Of a stretch of DNA of 64,000 bases, positions 41,520 to 51,831 are shown one piece after another. The position numbers and the translations under genes are program-made. The notes below the pieces were generated by a model. The model did not search any database. It worked only from the letters and a program-made list of their open reading frames with translations, and had not been told where the DNA came from. Numbering within the stretch: position 1 is the stretch's first letter; the number at the start of each line of letters is the position of its first letter. This DNA is from Liriodendron chinense (taxonomy: Eukaryota; Streptophyta; Magnoliopsida; Magnoliales; Magnoliaceae): contig ML058407.1 in the NCBI GenBank assembly GCA_003013855.2, positions 3,348,001-3,412,000 of the forward strand, given 5' to 3'.

Positions 41520-42860
41520 GGCTGCGCCGCTGGGCAGCAGCGTCCCCTGGACGCTGTCTGTCCAGTGGCCAGCTCCCATATATATATATATTTTTTTAAT
41601 TTTTATTATTATTTTTTTTTTTATAAATATTTTCTTTTATATCCTCTCCGCAAGTGGGGCCCACAAGCTTTTGATCAATCTGATATTTTTGTTTTCCCTT
41701 CTTACTTGCATGTGTGAACTTATGCACAGGTTGGATCTCAAATAAACATCATGGTGGGCCATAGGTAGGTTTCAACGGTCTGTCACTGTCCTCACTATTT
41801 TCTGTGGTGGGGCCCACTGGAGATTTGGATCTGTCTCAATCTTGGAGTCATGCCTTAAAATGATCTCCCCAAACGGATGAACGGTGTGGATTACAGCACA
41901 TGCATCATGGTGGGACCCACAACTGGGCCACCAGCTGGGACGAGCCAGCGTCCAAGGACGCTGGTACGCCCAGCGTCAGCAACTTCTTCTTTATCTTTTC
42001 TCTCTCTTTTTTTTTTTGTTTTTCAATGGTTATCGTCGAGTGGGGCCCACATAAGGGTGATCCACTCCGTTCATCAGCTGGGCCATCTCATGGTGGGTCC
42101 AATGAGCCCAATATTGGGTATATTACAGGGTCTACAAACATCAGTGTGGGCCGAGGCAGTTTCGTCAGTGGACATCATTCACCCCACTGTTTCATGTGGT
42201 GCGGCCCACTTAAGAATTCAGATCGGCTTCAGATTTGGGCCTTGGCCCTAAAATGATATGGGAAAACAGATAGACGGTGTGGATGGGACACAAACATCAA
42301 GGTGGGTCCCACGAGTGGGGACCCCTCCCAGCGTCCAAGTAACGCTGGACGTTCCAGCGTCAGGACGTCTAGACGCTGGACGTCCAGCACATGTATAATT
42401 TTTTTTTCTTTTTCTTTTTTTTTTTGTTTCGGTGGTCATTTCATGTGGGGCCCACTTAGGAAAGATCCAATCCGTCCATCAGGTTTCCCAGCTCGCTGGG
42501 GACCTAATAAGCCCAATATTGGGCGGGTGATTCCGTCTACAAACATCACGGTGGGCCAAAGAAGTTTCGACAGTAGGCATCCTTGCCTTTACTGTTTTCT
42601 ATGGTGTGGTCCACCTGAGATCTGGATTTACTTCATTTTTGGTGTCCAGCCCTAAAATGGGCTGGAGAAACAAATGGTCGGCGTGGATCACATACATACA
42701 TCAAGGTGGGTCCCACGAGTGGGGACCCACGGTCATGCCCAAAGCCCCAGCGCTGCTGGGCAGCAGCGTCCTCTGGACGCTGGCTGTCCAGCGGCCTTCT
42801 CCTTCATCCTTTTCTTCTTCTTTTTTTTTTTTTCTTTTTTTTTTTTTTTATAAATTCAAG
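41520..42860. repeat. Four degenerate modules of about 410 bp with hairpin and T-tract in the G LTR
   Basis: Each module has a CAGCGTCC..GGACGCTG hairpin, then a T or C/T tract, then GTGGGGCC(C)AC and text such as CATCAGCTGGGCCAT and AACATC..GGTGGG. Hairpins are at 41538-41556, 41945-41964 (CCAGCGTCCAAGGACGCTGG, perfect), 42328-42389 (compound) and 42764-42782. GTGGGGCC starts lie near 41655, 42037, 42445 and 42860. Further diverged modules without hairpins extend left to about 40730. T-tract length is the most variable feature between the LTR copies. Confidence 0.85.
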
Positions 42861-43212
42861 TGGGGCCACATGTGCAAGATCCACTCCATCCATCAGCTGG
42901 GCCATCACATGGTGGGCCCACATGGTGGACAGCGGGGATGAACTACATACATCATGGTGGCTGATGGCCACACTAAATATGCCACAAAATGGGTCCCAAA
43001 GTGGGATCCACACCATCAAAGGGTGGGACCCATTCATGGGCGATCCAGCCCATCCATCTCATTGCCCATCACAAGGTGGGACCAAGGAAAGAAAACGAAA
43101 AGTAAACGAGAAAAAAGGGGAAAGGTATGCACTCACAATGATGGTTGGACGGTTGGATTGCCGATCGGACGGTCCGGATGATGATCGGGGTCCTCCAAGC
43201 TTGATCTTCACC

Positions 43213-43350
43213 TTCAATCTCTCTAACTCTCTCTTTCTCTCTCTTGATCTCCCTCTAAATCTCTCTACTTCTCTCTACTTCTCTCTCTTCTCTCTCTTTC
43301 TCAAATCTCTTTCTCTCTCCTTTTCTTGCTCTCTCTCTCTCTCTCTCTCT
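43213..43350. repeat. TC-rich tract in the G LTR
   Basis: About 140 bp of CTCTCT/TCTTCTC sequence, ending in a (CT)n run at about 43329-43350. A C-run (43375-43383), a G-run (43409-43416) and (ATG)n at about 43421-43448 follow. All are repeated in LTR2 and LTR3. F has a related tract at 36040-36180. Confidence 0.88.
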
Positions 43351-43848
43351 AACCTTGGAATATGAGAAGGCCAACCCCCCCCCCACGTATGGCTCTTGTA
43401 TGGGAAGAGGGGGGGGTGCATGATGTCATGATGATGATGATGATGATGAGAGAGGACATGGGGGAATGGGTTAGAGTTGACTTTTGGTGAGAGAGGATGG
43501 GGTGGGTATGGTGATGATGGCTAGATAATGATGGGGGTATGGGTAAGGGTGATGTTGATTGATTTGACATGTTGTTGAGAATTGTGCAAGTGGGGCCCAC
43601 GCCACATGCGCGTTGCGTGGCCCACCTCGAATTGCACGAACGTAAACATCTTACACACCGGGTATCGCAATGGGGCGTGCCGCGCGGCGTTGGAATCGTG
43701 GCGCCCGCGCGGTCGCAAGGGTACAAGTCTTGGGTCGTTGCGGTACTAAATCAGGGTCGCGATCAAGGCTCTCTAATCTGGTCCGTCCGGGACGTACCGG
43801 TACCGAAAACTAAACGTACGGAGGGCAATTCAGGGTACGGGTCTTACA

Positions 43849-43862
43849 ACTCTCCCCTCCTT
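43849..43862 (-). other. Polypurine tract of G unit 1
   Basis: The minus strand reads AAGGAGGGGAGAGT directly before the LTR start TGTAAGACC. It is preceded by GAATTTCGAGGACGAAATTT, a conserved context in Del/Tekay elements. Same tract at 50909-50922 and 57968-57981. Confidence 0.88.
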
Positions 43863-44074
43863 ATAAAAATTTCGTCCTCGAAATTCACAACGAAACGAAG
43901 TCAAAACAAACCACACAGATATATAGATAAAAACTAAAAAGCATACAAAAAAAATCAATGAAAGTTTGCAACATCGCTAAGTCCACATAGCATGCGTACA
44001 GCTCTTGATGGTGTCAATCTCCTCTGGTGTCTACCGCAAAATGTCGGGGTCGAGGGAACAACGCTCTAGTACTG

Positions 44075-44569
44075 CTACTGACGGGATGGGCAGTCCCTAA
44101 CTCGGTGTCCAATCTCGCCACACTTGAAACAAGTGCCCTTGAATGGCTTTTGGAGGTCGGGTGCTCCTGGTGTCGTAGGCGGCTTCCGCGGATGAACCTT
44201 CCTTTGACGCCTAGTTCTTCGAGGACCTACGATCGGAGGGATTGGTGCAATCGGTGCTCTGCGCCATGGTTGTTGTTTAGGTGCTCTTGGTCGCTGAGGG
44301 CATTCCTTCCTTCGATGGCCGGCTTCACCGCACTCGAAACAGTGACCTGAGATCCGCGATGGGGTCTTCTCTGAAAACTGTGTCGTCTGGGAACTGCTAG
44401 GGGAGAACTTCCTCTTCCTGCTGTCACTCGGGGGTGCTTGTTGTTGCTCGAACAAAGCGGTCATCAACCGGAGCATCCCTTGGAATTGCTCTGCGCTTAC
44501 TAGGGTGACAGGTGCTAACTCTGGCTGGGACGTACCAGCCTCAACTTCAGCTACTGGTGTCGCGTCCAT
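44075..44569 (-). CDS. Short Gag-like protein with two CCHC zinc knuckles (G unit 1)
   Basis: A 164-residue protein, the only gene of the unit, starting about 190 bp after the primer site. Knuckles are C77-C80-H85-C90 (CFECGEAGHRRKEC) and C147-C150-H155-C160 (CFKCGEIGHRVRDC), both with the CX2CX4HX4C pattern. They are joined by a very basic, Pro- and Arg-rich linker (residues 91-141). The first 45 residues are acidic with a short helix (SAEQFQGMLRLMTALFEQQQ). A capsid domain of normal Gag (about 200 residues) is absent, as are protease, RT and integrase. It looks like the two ends of a chromovirus Gag joined with the middle lost. RNA or nucleic-acid chaperone binding is expected from the knuckles; whether it enters particles is unknown. 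The frame ends at TGA or TAA equivalent 44075-44077. Confidence 0.82.
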   Translation of the reverse strand: MDATPVAEVEAGTSQPELAPVTLVSAEQFQGMLRLMTALFEQQQAPPSDSRKRKFSPSSSQTTQFSEKTPSRISGHCFECGEAGHRRKECPQRPRAPKQQPWRRAPIAPIPPIVGPRRTRRQRKVHPRKPPTTPGAPDLQKPFKGTCFKCGEIGHRVRDCPSRQ

Positions 44570-44754
44570 CTTTTAAAAAAGAAGGGACAAGAAACCCTTA
44601 GCCTCAGAAAACTACAAACATATTACGATTAAGGAACTATACCATTGGGAATTCTAGTGATTCTAAGTTCGCAAACATCAACAAGTGAGGGGTGATCTAA
44701 TCCTAAAACACTAAGTAGAAACATTGTGTTGTTCACAGGTAGCTCCCAAGTCAT

Positions 44755-44766
44755 GCTCTGATACCA
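44755..44766 (-). other. Primer-binding site of G unit 1 (initiator tRNA-Met)
   Basis: The minus strand reads TGGTATCAGAGC five bases after the LTR ends in GTGACA. It is complementary to the 3' end of plant initiator tRNA-Met. Same site at 51815-51826 and 58874-58885. Confidence 0.9.
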
Positions 44767-44771
44767 ACTCC

Positions 44772-47700
44772 TGTCACGCCCCAAATTCGGTTCTCGACGT
44801 CCATTCGCTGTAACCCGAATTCAGAGGTGGCAGCCTCCGTAGTACCCCGATCTCGGATCCTAACCCTACACGTCAGGTTCCGATCCTGGGATACCACAAG
44901 GAGGATTTTAGGGTCTGAAAATTTTTTTTGAAAACATGAGCATCACAATATGAGTACCATCAAAGACAAACACAATATTTCCACTAAATCATTTCGTTTA
45001 TATACAGTACTGAAAAGTAAATATACAATGCGTAAATATAAAAACTGTGCACACTTCGGCACCTCCTGCTACTGCACTACAAACTCCAACTCAACGTTGC
45101 TGATATACTCTGGTAGAACCTGCAGCGTAACAAACGCGCATAAGCTTCGAACGAAGCTTCGTGAGTGCGTGTGTGCGTGCACAATGCGTATGACAAACAC
45201 GATAAATATCAGAGTAAGCAGTAAAGCATGATGAGAAGACTAAACCAAAACTTAGCCCAATTAGGCTACACGATCATGTGATATGAATAACTAGCCTACC
45301 ACGGCTATGCAAGCATGCAATACAGATAACTAGCCTACCATGGCTATGCAAGCGTGCAATACAGGTAACCAGCCTACCCAGGGCTATATACTCTCACTAT
45401 ACAATGGCCTACAGGGCCTAATGTCACATACAATGATCCAATGCATGTATGCAAATCACCACATCTCAGTACAGTGGTCCAGATGCGAACAGTCATAACG
45501 CGATCACGTAAGCAATGCAGGACTCGGAACTGGTAGCTCGCCAGTGTGGTAGCTCGCCCAGGCTTACAGCCTCGCCCACATCACACCCGCCCACATCAGG
45601 TCCGTCCCACACCATACAGAACATCAGTCACATCACTGATACCAATACCATCTCTGAAACGGAACATCACCGGGGTCTCACAGACCTCACTACTCACCAG
45701 TAGAATGCCAAAGCCTATCTGGTGCAATAGCGGACCTACTTACAGCTGGTCAAACTCAACCCCCTTTGCCAACACTCTTCCGGCAGGTTAGGTCAGACCT
45801 CCTTCCAAACTGACCACGTGCAGTGGAAAACACCGCCGTTTGGTATTCGGCATACTGGTGTATGATTAAACCACCCGGTCCTTGAATGGAGCACCCACCT
45901 TGGTACCAACGGGATCAGGGACTTTCACCCAGGGACATCTTTGGCATCCAGTTTAAAGATCACACATTTCCGGTGTTCTGCAAACCACGATGGAGCTGTG
46001 GTTGCAACGTAGTAACCATGCTATATGCGGCACAAGCAGACGGTGCGAAATGCAACCATGCATACAAACGTGGGACGACATGCCCGTGCAAGTCTCCAAA
46101 GAGCACCATAAAACTATAAGGTCTCAAACACAATGTCACCGTCAGCTGGTAATGAACTGCACGACAATCACGACCGATATGGCCGGTTGATACAAGACAA
46201 TCAGATGAGCCAAGCATTCATGATGCATGAGTCAAGTATACAGTATGAGTGCCAACAAGTAGCCCATCTACCACGATGGCAATAAATCAATCTAGTCCAA
46301 CCTATTTGAGATATGATTAAGATGAGGGGACACATATGAATGATCGAGTCATAGTGCGGGATGTCGCTAGCCAGGGAATCTCGCACCAAGGGCTACAAGG
46401 TATGCTAAGCTATTCCTACCATACAGTGTAAGTCAGGATGATAGATTCCTGTCCTCGAATAGTCCCATACCTATTGGAGAGGTTTGCGATAGAGAGCACA
46501 TGAATTACGTTTGCGCAACTACATCTCGAATGCTTTATGAATGCGTTTATGCCCTAGTGGTCCCCAACTAACAATGGTGATTCGGGATGCATACTCATTA
46601 CACATACCTGGTGATCGTCGAAGCATATAGTATAAAGATCATATATGAGTATTCCAAATAACACTACGTGTGGCAACAGACATACTAAAAATAGCATAAA
46701 AGATAATTCACTTATAATACAAAGAAACATAAAGAGATAAGACTCTAAATGGATGGTATACAACAACACAGACGTTCCAACAACTGAACGGTGTGGATTA
46801 ACCTTCAATATTCAGATAACCCAAATGGAAAGGAAATGATTGAACACACTACCGACACATCAAAGGTAGAACCTACTTGAGCGGCAAGAGTGGAATACTC
46901 AAAATCATGCCGAGACCCATAATCCTGTAGTACAGTTGGGATAAACACGATGAATGGTCCGTAGAAGGAATATTATAGAACGGATTGAAAGATAGACAGG
47001 TTATGACAGAGAATCATAAATGGTAGGGAAATCTGAGACAGATGATCAATACGATGAGGTCCAAAAGAGACGACAGGTCTAACCTCATACTACAAGATAG
47101 GCTCCATATAATGGATGGCCTAGATGACGTACGAACGTCGAGGATGAGCCCCATACTCGTCCTATAGGTAAATGGACGGTGTGGATGAGATATACACAAT
47201 ATGGTAGTCTTTAATAGTTGGGTAGAAGGGTAGAAGGGGTGAGTCATATGAGTATACAAGCTGAGTTACCAAGATCAATCAACATGCTGAGTCAACAAGG
47301 TGAGTCAACAAGGCGGGTCAACAAGGCGAGTCAACAAGGCGGGTCAACAAGGCGGGTCAACATGGTGAGTTAACAAGGTGAATTGACAAGACGGTTCCAC
47401 AGGGTGAGTTTAAGAAGGTAGCCCTGTGACTTGGATCAAGCAAACTCTAAGGATGACCTTTCAATAAGGGTTTACACAACTAATCATCAAGGTGGGTCCA
47501 CGGGATGGACAACGCGGTCATTCGAACACGTACACAGAGGTGGTCCTAAGGGCCATCCTGTACATAACATGCTAGGGTTCATTCATTTGGATGGTTTGGC
47601 TTAAGCACAAAATTAAGGCGGTCCTAATGGATGGCCAACATACATATCGCATCATGGAGGCCAATGGCTGACGTGGATAGAACACATGCATAACAAGGTG

Positions 47701-50700
47701 GACCCGGGGTTGGGTATAACCACACAAAGGAGTGGAGAAGCCACATACATCAAAGGGCCCCAACAGTTTGGGATCAACCCGATATTTGTGCTTTCCCCAC
47801 GAATCAAGTGAGATGGCAAACAAACACCATGGTGGGGCCCGCACACCACACGTGTGGAACCCCACCCATGGCTGGGTGACTTATGAACAAGAAGGATGGC
47901 AAATTAAACATAACAGATGGGTCCTGTAAAGTTTCCAATGGTAAGCATTCAATCACCCTTATTTTCTACGTGTGGCCCACCTAAAGCTGGGCCCACACCC
48001 CTGCCAAGAAGAATGGCACGATATACTCAACTTTCATCAAGGTGGGACCCAAAGTTGGGCCCCATCACCTTTGGTTAGATGGAAAAATAAACATTACAAT
48101 GGCCCCAAGGAAGGTTTCAAAGGTGGGCATCAATGGCCACGGTTTCCTACAATGTGGTCCACTTGAGGTTTGTATTTACCTCATATGAGGGCCCATGGCC
48201 TTAAAATAATATAGAAAAACAGATGGGCGGCATACATAAAACAGATACATCGTGGTGGGACCCATAGAGCGTAGCACCCAAATGGGCCCCAAGCATTTGA
48301 ATCAAACTAATATTTTTATTTCCTCCTTCACCCATATCCATGTGATCTTATGAACAAGTTAAATGACAAATAAACATCATTGTAGAGCCTGGGAAGGTTT
48401 CAACGGTGGAGATCATAATTCCCACTGTTTCCTGTGGCATGGCCCACTTGACATTTGGATGTGCTTAAATTTTGGGCTCAGCTACTAAAATGAGCTGGAA
48501 AAACAAGCGGGCGGAATAGATAAGGCACATACATTATAGGTGGGCCCAACGAGTGGGGCCCATTGCCATGCCCAGAGAGGGCTGCGCCGCTGGGCAGCAG
48601 CGTCCCCTGGACGCTGTCTGTCCAGTGGCCAGCTCCCATATATATATATATTTTTTTAATTTTTATTATTATTTTTTTTTTTATAAATATTTTCTTTTAT
48701 ATCCTCTCCGCAAGTGGGGCCCACAAGCTTTTGATCAATCTGATATTTTTGTTTTCCCTTCTTACTTGCATGTGTGAACTTATGCACAGGTTGGATCTCA
48801 AATAAACATCATGGTGGGCCATAGGTAGGTTTCAACGGTCTGTCACTGTCCTCACTATTTTCTGTGGTGGGGCCCACTGGAGATTTGGATCTGTCTCAAT
48901 CTTGGAGTCATGCCTTAAAATGATCTCCCCAAACGGATGAACGGTGTGGATTACAGCACATGCATCATGGTGGGACCCACAACTGGGCCACCAGCTGGGA
49001 CGAGCCAGCGTCCAAGGACGCTGGTACGCCCAGCGTCAGCAACTTCTTCTTTATCTTTTCTCTCTCTTTTTTTTTTTGTTTTTCAATGGTTATCGTCGAG
49101 TGGGGCCCACATAAGGGTGATCCACTCCGTTCATCAGCTGGGCCATCTCATGGTGGGTCCAATGAGCCCAATATTGGGTATATTACAGGGTCTACAAACA
49201 TCAGTGTGGGCCGAGGCAGTTTCGTCAGTGGACATCATTCACCCCACTGTTTCATGTGGTGCGGCCCACTTAAGAATTCAGATCGGCTTCAGATTTGGGC
49301 CTTGGCCCTAAAATGATATGGGAAAACAGATAGACGGTGTGGATGGGACACAAACATCAAGGTGGGTCCCACGAGTGGGGACCCCTCCCAGCGTCCAAGT
49401 AACGCTGGACGTTCCAGCGTCAGGACGTCCAGACGCTGGACGTCCAGCACATGTATAATTTTTTTTTTCTTTTTCTTTTTTTTTTTGTTTCGGTGGTCAT
49501 TTCATGTGGGGCCCACTTAGGAAAGATCCAATCCGTCCATCAGGTTTCCCAGCTCGCTGGGGACCTAATAAGCCCAATATTGGGCGGGTGATTCCGTCTA
49601 CAAACATCACGGTGGGCCAAAGAAGTTTCGACAGTAGGCATCCTTGCCTTTACTGTTTTCTATGGTGTGGTCCACCTGAGATCTGGATTTACTTCATTTT
49701 TGGTGTCCAGCCCTAAAATGGGCTGGAGAAACAAATGGTCGGCGTGGATCACATACATACATCAAGGTGGGTCCCACGAGTGGGGACCCACGGTCATGCC
49801 CAAAGCCCCAGCGCTGCTGGGCAGCAGCGTCCTCTGGACGCTGGCTGTCCAGCGGCCTTCTCCTTCATCCTTTTCTTCTTCTTTTTTTTTTTTTCTTTTT
49901 TTTTTTTTTATAAATTCAAGTGGGGCCACATGTGCAAGATCCACTCCATCCATCAGCTGGGCCATCACATGGTGGGCCCACATGGTGGACAGCGGGGATG
50001 AACTACATACATCATGGTGGCTGATGGCCACACTAAATATGCCACAAAATGGGTCCCAAAGTGGGATCCACACCATCAAAGGGTGGGACCCATTCATGGG
50101 CGATCCAGCCCATCCATCTCATTGCCCATCACAAGGTGGGACCAAGGAAAGAAAACGAAAAGTAAACGAGAAAAAAGGGGAAAGGTATGCACTCACAATG
50201 ATGGTTGGACGGTTGGATTGCCGATCGGACGGTCCGGATGATGATCGGGGTCCTCCAAGCTTGATCTTCACCTTCAATCTCTCTAACTCTCTCTTTCTCT
50301 CTCTTGATCTCCCTCTAAATCTCTCTACTTCTCTCTACTTCTCTCTCTTCTCTCTCTTTCTCAAATCTCTTTCTCTCTCCTTTTCTTGCTCTCTCTCTCT
50401 CTCTCTCTCTAACCTTGGAATATGAGAAGGCCAACCCCCCCCCCACGTATGGCTCTTGTATGGGAAGAGGGGGGGGTGCATGATGTCATGATGATGATGA
50501 TGATGATGAGAGAGGACATGGGGGAATGGGTTAGAGTTGACTTTTGGTGAGAGAGGATGGGGTGGGTATGGTGATGATGGCTAGATAATGATGGGGGTAT
50601 GGGTAAGGGTGATGTTGATTGATTTGACATGTTGTTGAGAATTGTGCAAGTGGGGCCCACGCCACATGCGCGTTGCGTGGCCCACCTCGAATTGCACGAA

Positions 50701-50908
50701 CGTAAACATCTTACACACCGGGTATCGCAATGGGGCGTGCCGCGCGGCGTTGGAATCGTGGCGCCCGCGCGGTCGCAAGGGTACAAGTCTTGGGTCGTTG
50801 CGGTACTAAATCAGGGTCGCGATCAAGGCTCTCTAATCTGGTCCGTCCGGGACGTACCGGTACCGGAAACTAAACGTACGGAGGGCAATTCAGGGTACGG
50901 GTCTTACA
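44772..50908 (-). repeat. LTR2 of array G (6137 bp)
   Basis: Shared by the first and second units. Apart from T-tract lengths, few differences from LTR1 were noticed: the three LTR1 sites, and G at about 50866 (CCGGAAAC against CCGAAAAC in LTR1 and LTR3). Confidence 0.92.
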
Positions 50909-51831
50909 ACTCTCCCCTCCTTATAAAAATTTCGTCCTCGAAATTCACAACGAAACGAAGTCAAAACAAACCACACAGATATATAGATAAAAACTAAAAA
51001 GCATACAAAAAAAATCAATGAAAGTTTGCAACATCGCTAAGTCCACATAGCATGCGTACAGCTCTTGATGGTGTCAATCTCCTCTGGTGTCTACCGCAAA
51101 ATGTCGGGGTCGAGGGAACAACGCTCTAGTACTGCTACTGACGGGATGGGCAGTCCCTAACTCGGTGTCCAATCTCGCCACACTTGAAACAAGTGCCCTT
51201 GAATGGCTTTTGGAGGTCGGGTGCTCCTGGTGTCGTAGGCGGCTTCCGCGGATGAACCTTCCTTTGACGCCTAGTTCTTCGAGGACCTACGATCGGAGGG
51301 ATTGGTGCAATCGGTGCTCTGCGCCATGGTTGTTGTTTAGGTGCTCTTGGTCGCTGAGGGCATTCCTTCCTTCGATGGCCGGCTTCACCGCACTCGAAAC
51401 AGTGACCTGAGATCCGCGATGGGGTCTTCTCTGAAAACTGTGTCGTCTGGGAACTGCTAGGGGAGAACTTCCTCTTCCTGCTGTCACTCGGGGGTGCTTG
51501 TTGTTGCTCGAACAAAGCGGTCATCAACCGGAGCATCCCTTGGAATTGCTCTGCGCTTACTAGGGTGACAGGTGCTAACTCTGGCTGGGACGTACCAGCC
51601 TCAACTTCAGCTACTGGTGTCGCGTCCATCTTTTAAAAAAGAAGGGACAAGAAACCCTTAGCCTCAGAAAACTACAAACATATTACGATTAAGGAACTAT
51701 ACCATTGGGAATTCTAGTGATTCTAAGTTCGCAAACATCAACAAGTGAGGGGTGATCTAATCCTAAAACACTAAGTAGAAACATTGTGTTGTTCACAGGT
51801 AGCTCCCAAGTCATGCTCTGATACCAACTCC
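50909..51831 (-). other. Internal region of G unit 2 (923 bp)
   Basis: Same length as units 1 and 3. Contains the polypurine tract (50909-50922), a short 3' non-coding part, the knuckle gene and the primer site (51815-51826). No other frame is credible. Confidence 0.9.
51135..51629 (-). CDS. Short Gag-like protein with two CCHC zinc knuckles (G unit 2)
   Basis: The translation is identical to the protein of unit 1 over all 164 residues, with both knuckles (C77-C80-H85-C90 and C147-C150-H155-C160) intact. Identity of all three copies reflects recent amplification, so it is not by itself evidence for selection on the protein. Confidence 0.82.
   Translation of the reverse strand: MDATPVAEVEAGTSQPELAPVTLVSAEQFQGMLRLMTALFEQQQAPPSDSRKRKFSPSSSQTTQFSEKTPSRISGHCFECGEAGHRRKECPQRPRAPKQQPWRRAPIAPIPPIVGPRRTRRQRKVHPRKPPTTPGAPDLQKPFKGTCFKCGEIGHRVRDCPSRQ

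Larger units (their letters stand above)
37712..43848 (-). repeat. LTR1 of array G (6137 bp)
   Basis: In the minus orientation it begins TGTAAGACCCGTACCC and ends TTTGGGGCGTGACA. It differs from LTR2-4 at three sites that the other three share: T at 37856, A at 38109 and T at 42370, all transitions. On the minus strand this is the 3'-most LTR. No credible coding frame is present. Its parts are listed separately; the same parts recur at +7060, +14120 and +21179. Confidence 0.92.
43849..44771 (-). other. Internal region of G unit 1 (923 bp)
   Basis: Read on the minus strand: primer site, a leader of about 185 bp, the knuckle gene, about 215 bp of non-coding DNA, and polypurine tract. The internal part is only about 15% of the LTR length, the reverse of normal LTR retrotransposon proportions. 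Confidence 0.9.

Noticed and set aside
42706..43365. Frames of 100-250 codons inside the G LTRs, including one with a poly-Phe run
   Set aside because: They cross T-tracts and TC-tracts, change length between LTR copies when the tract length changes, and lack any domain.
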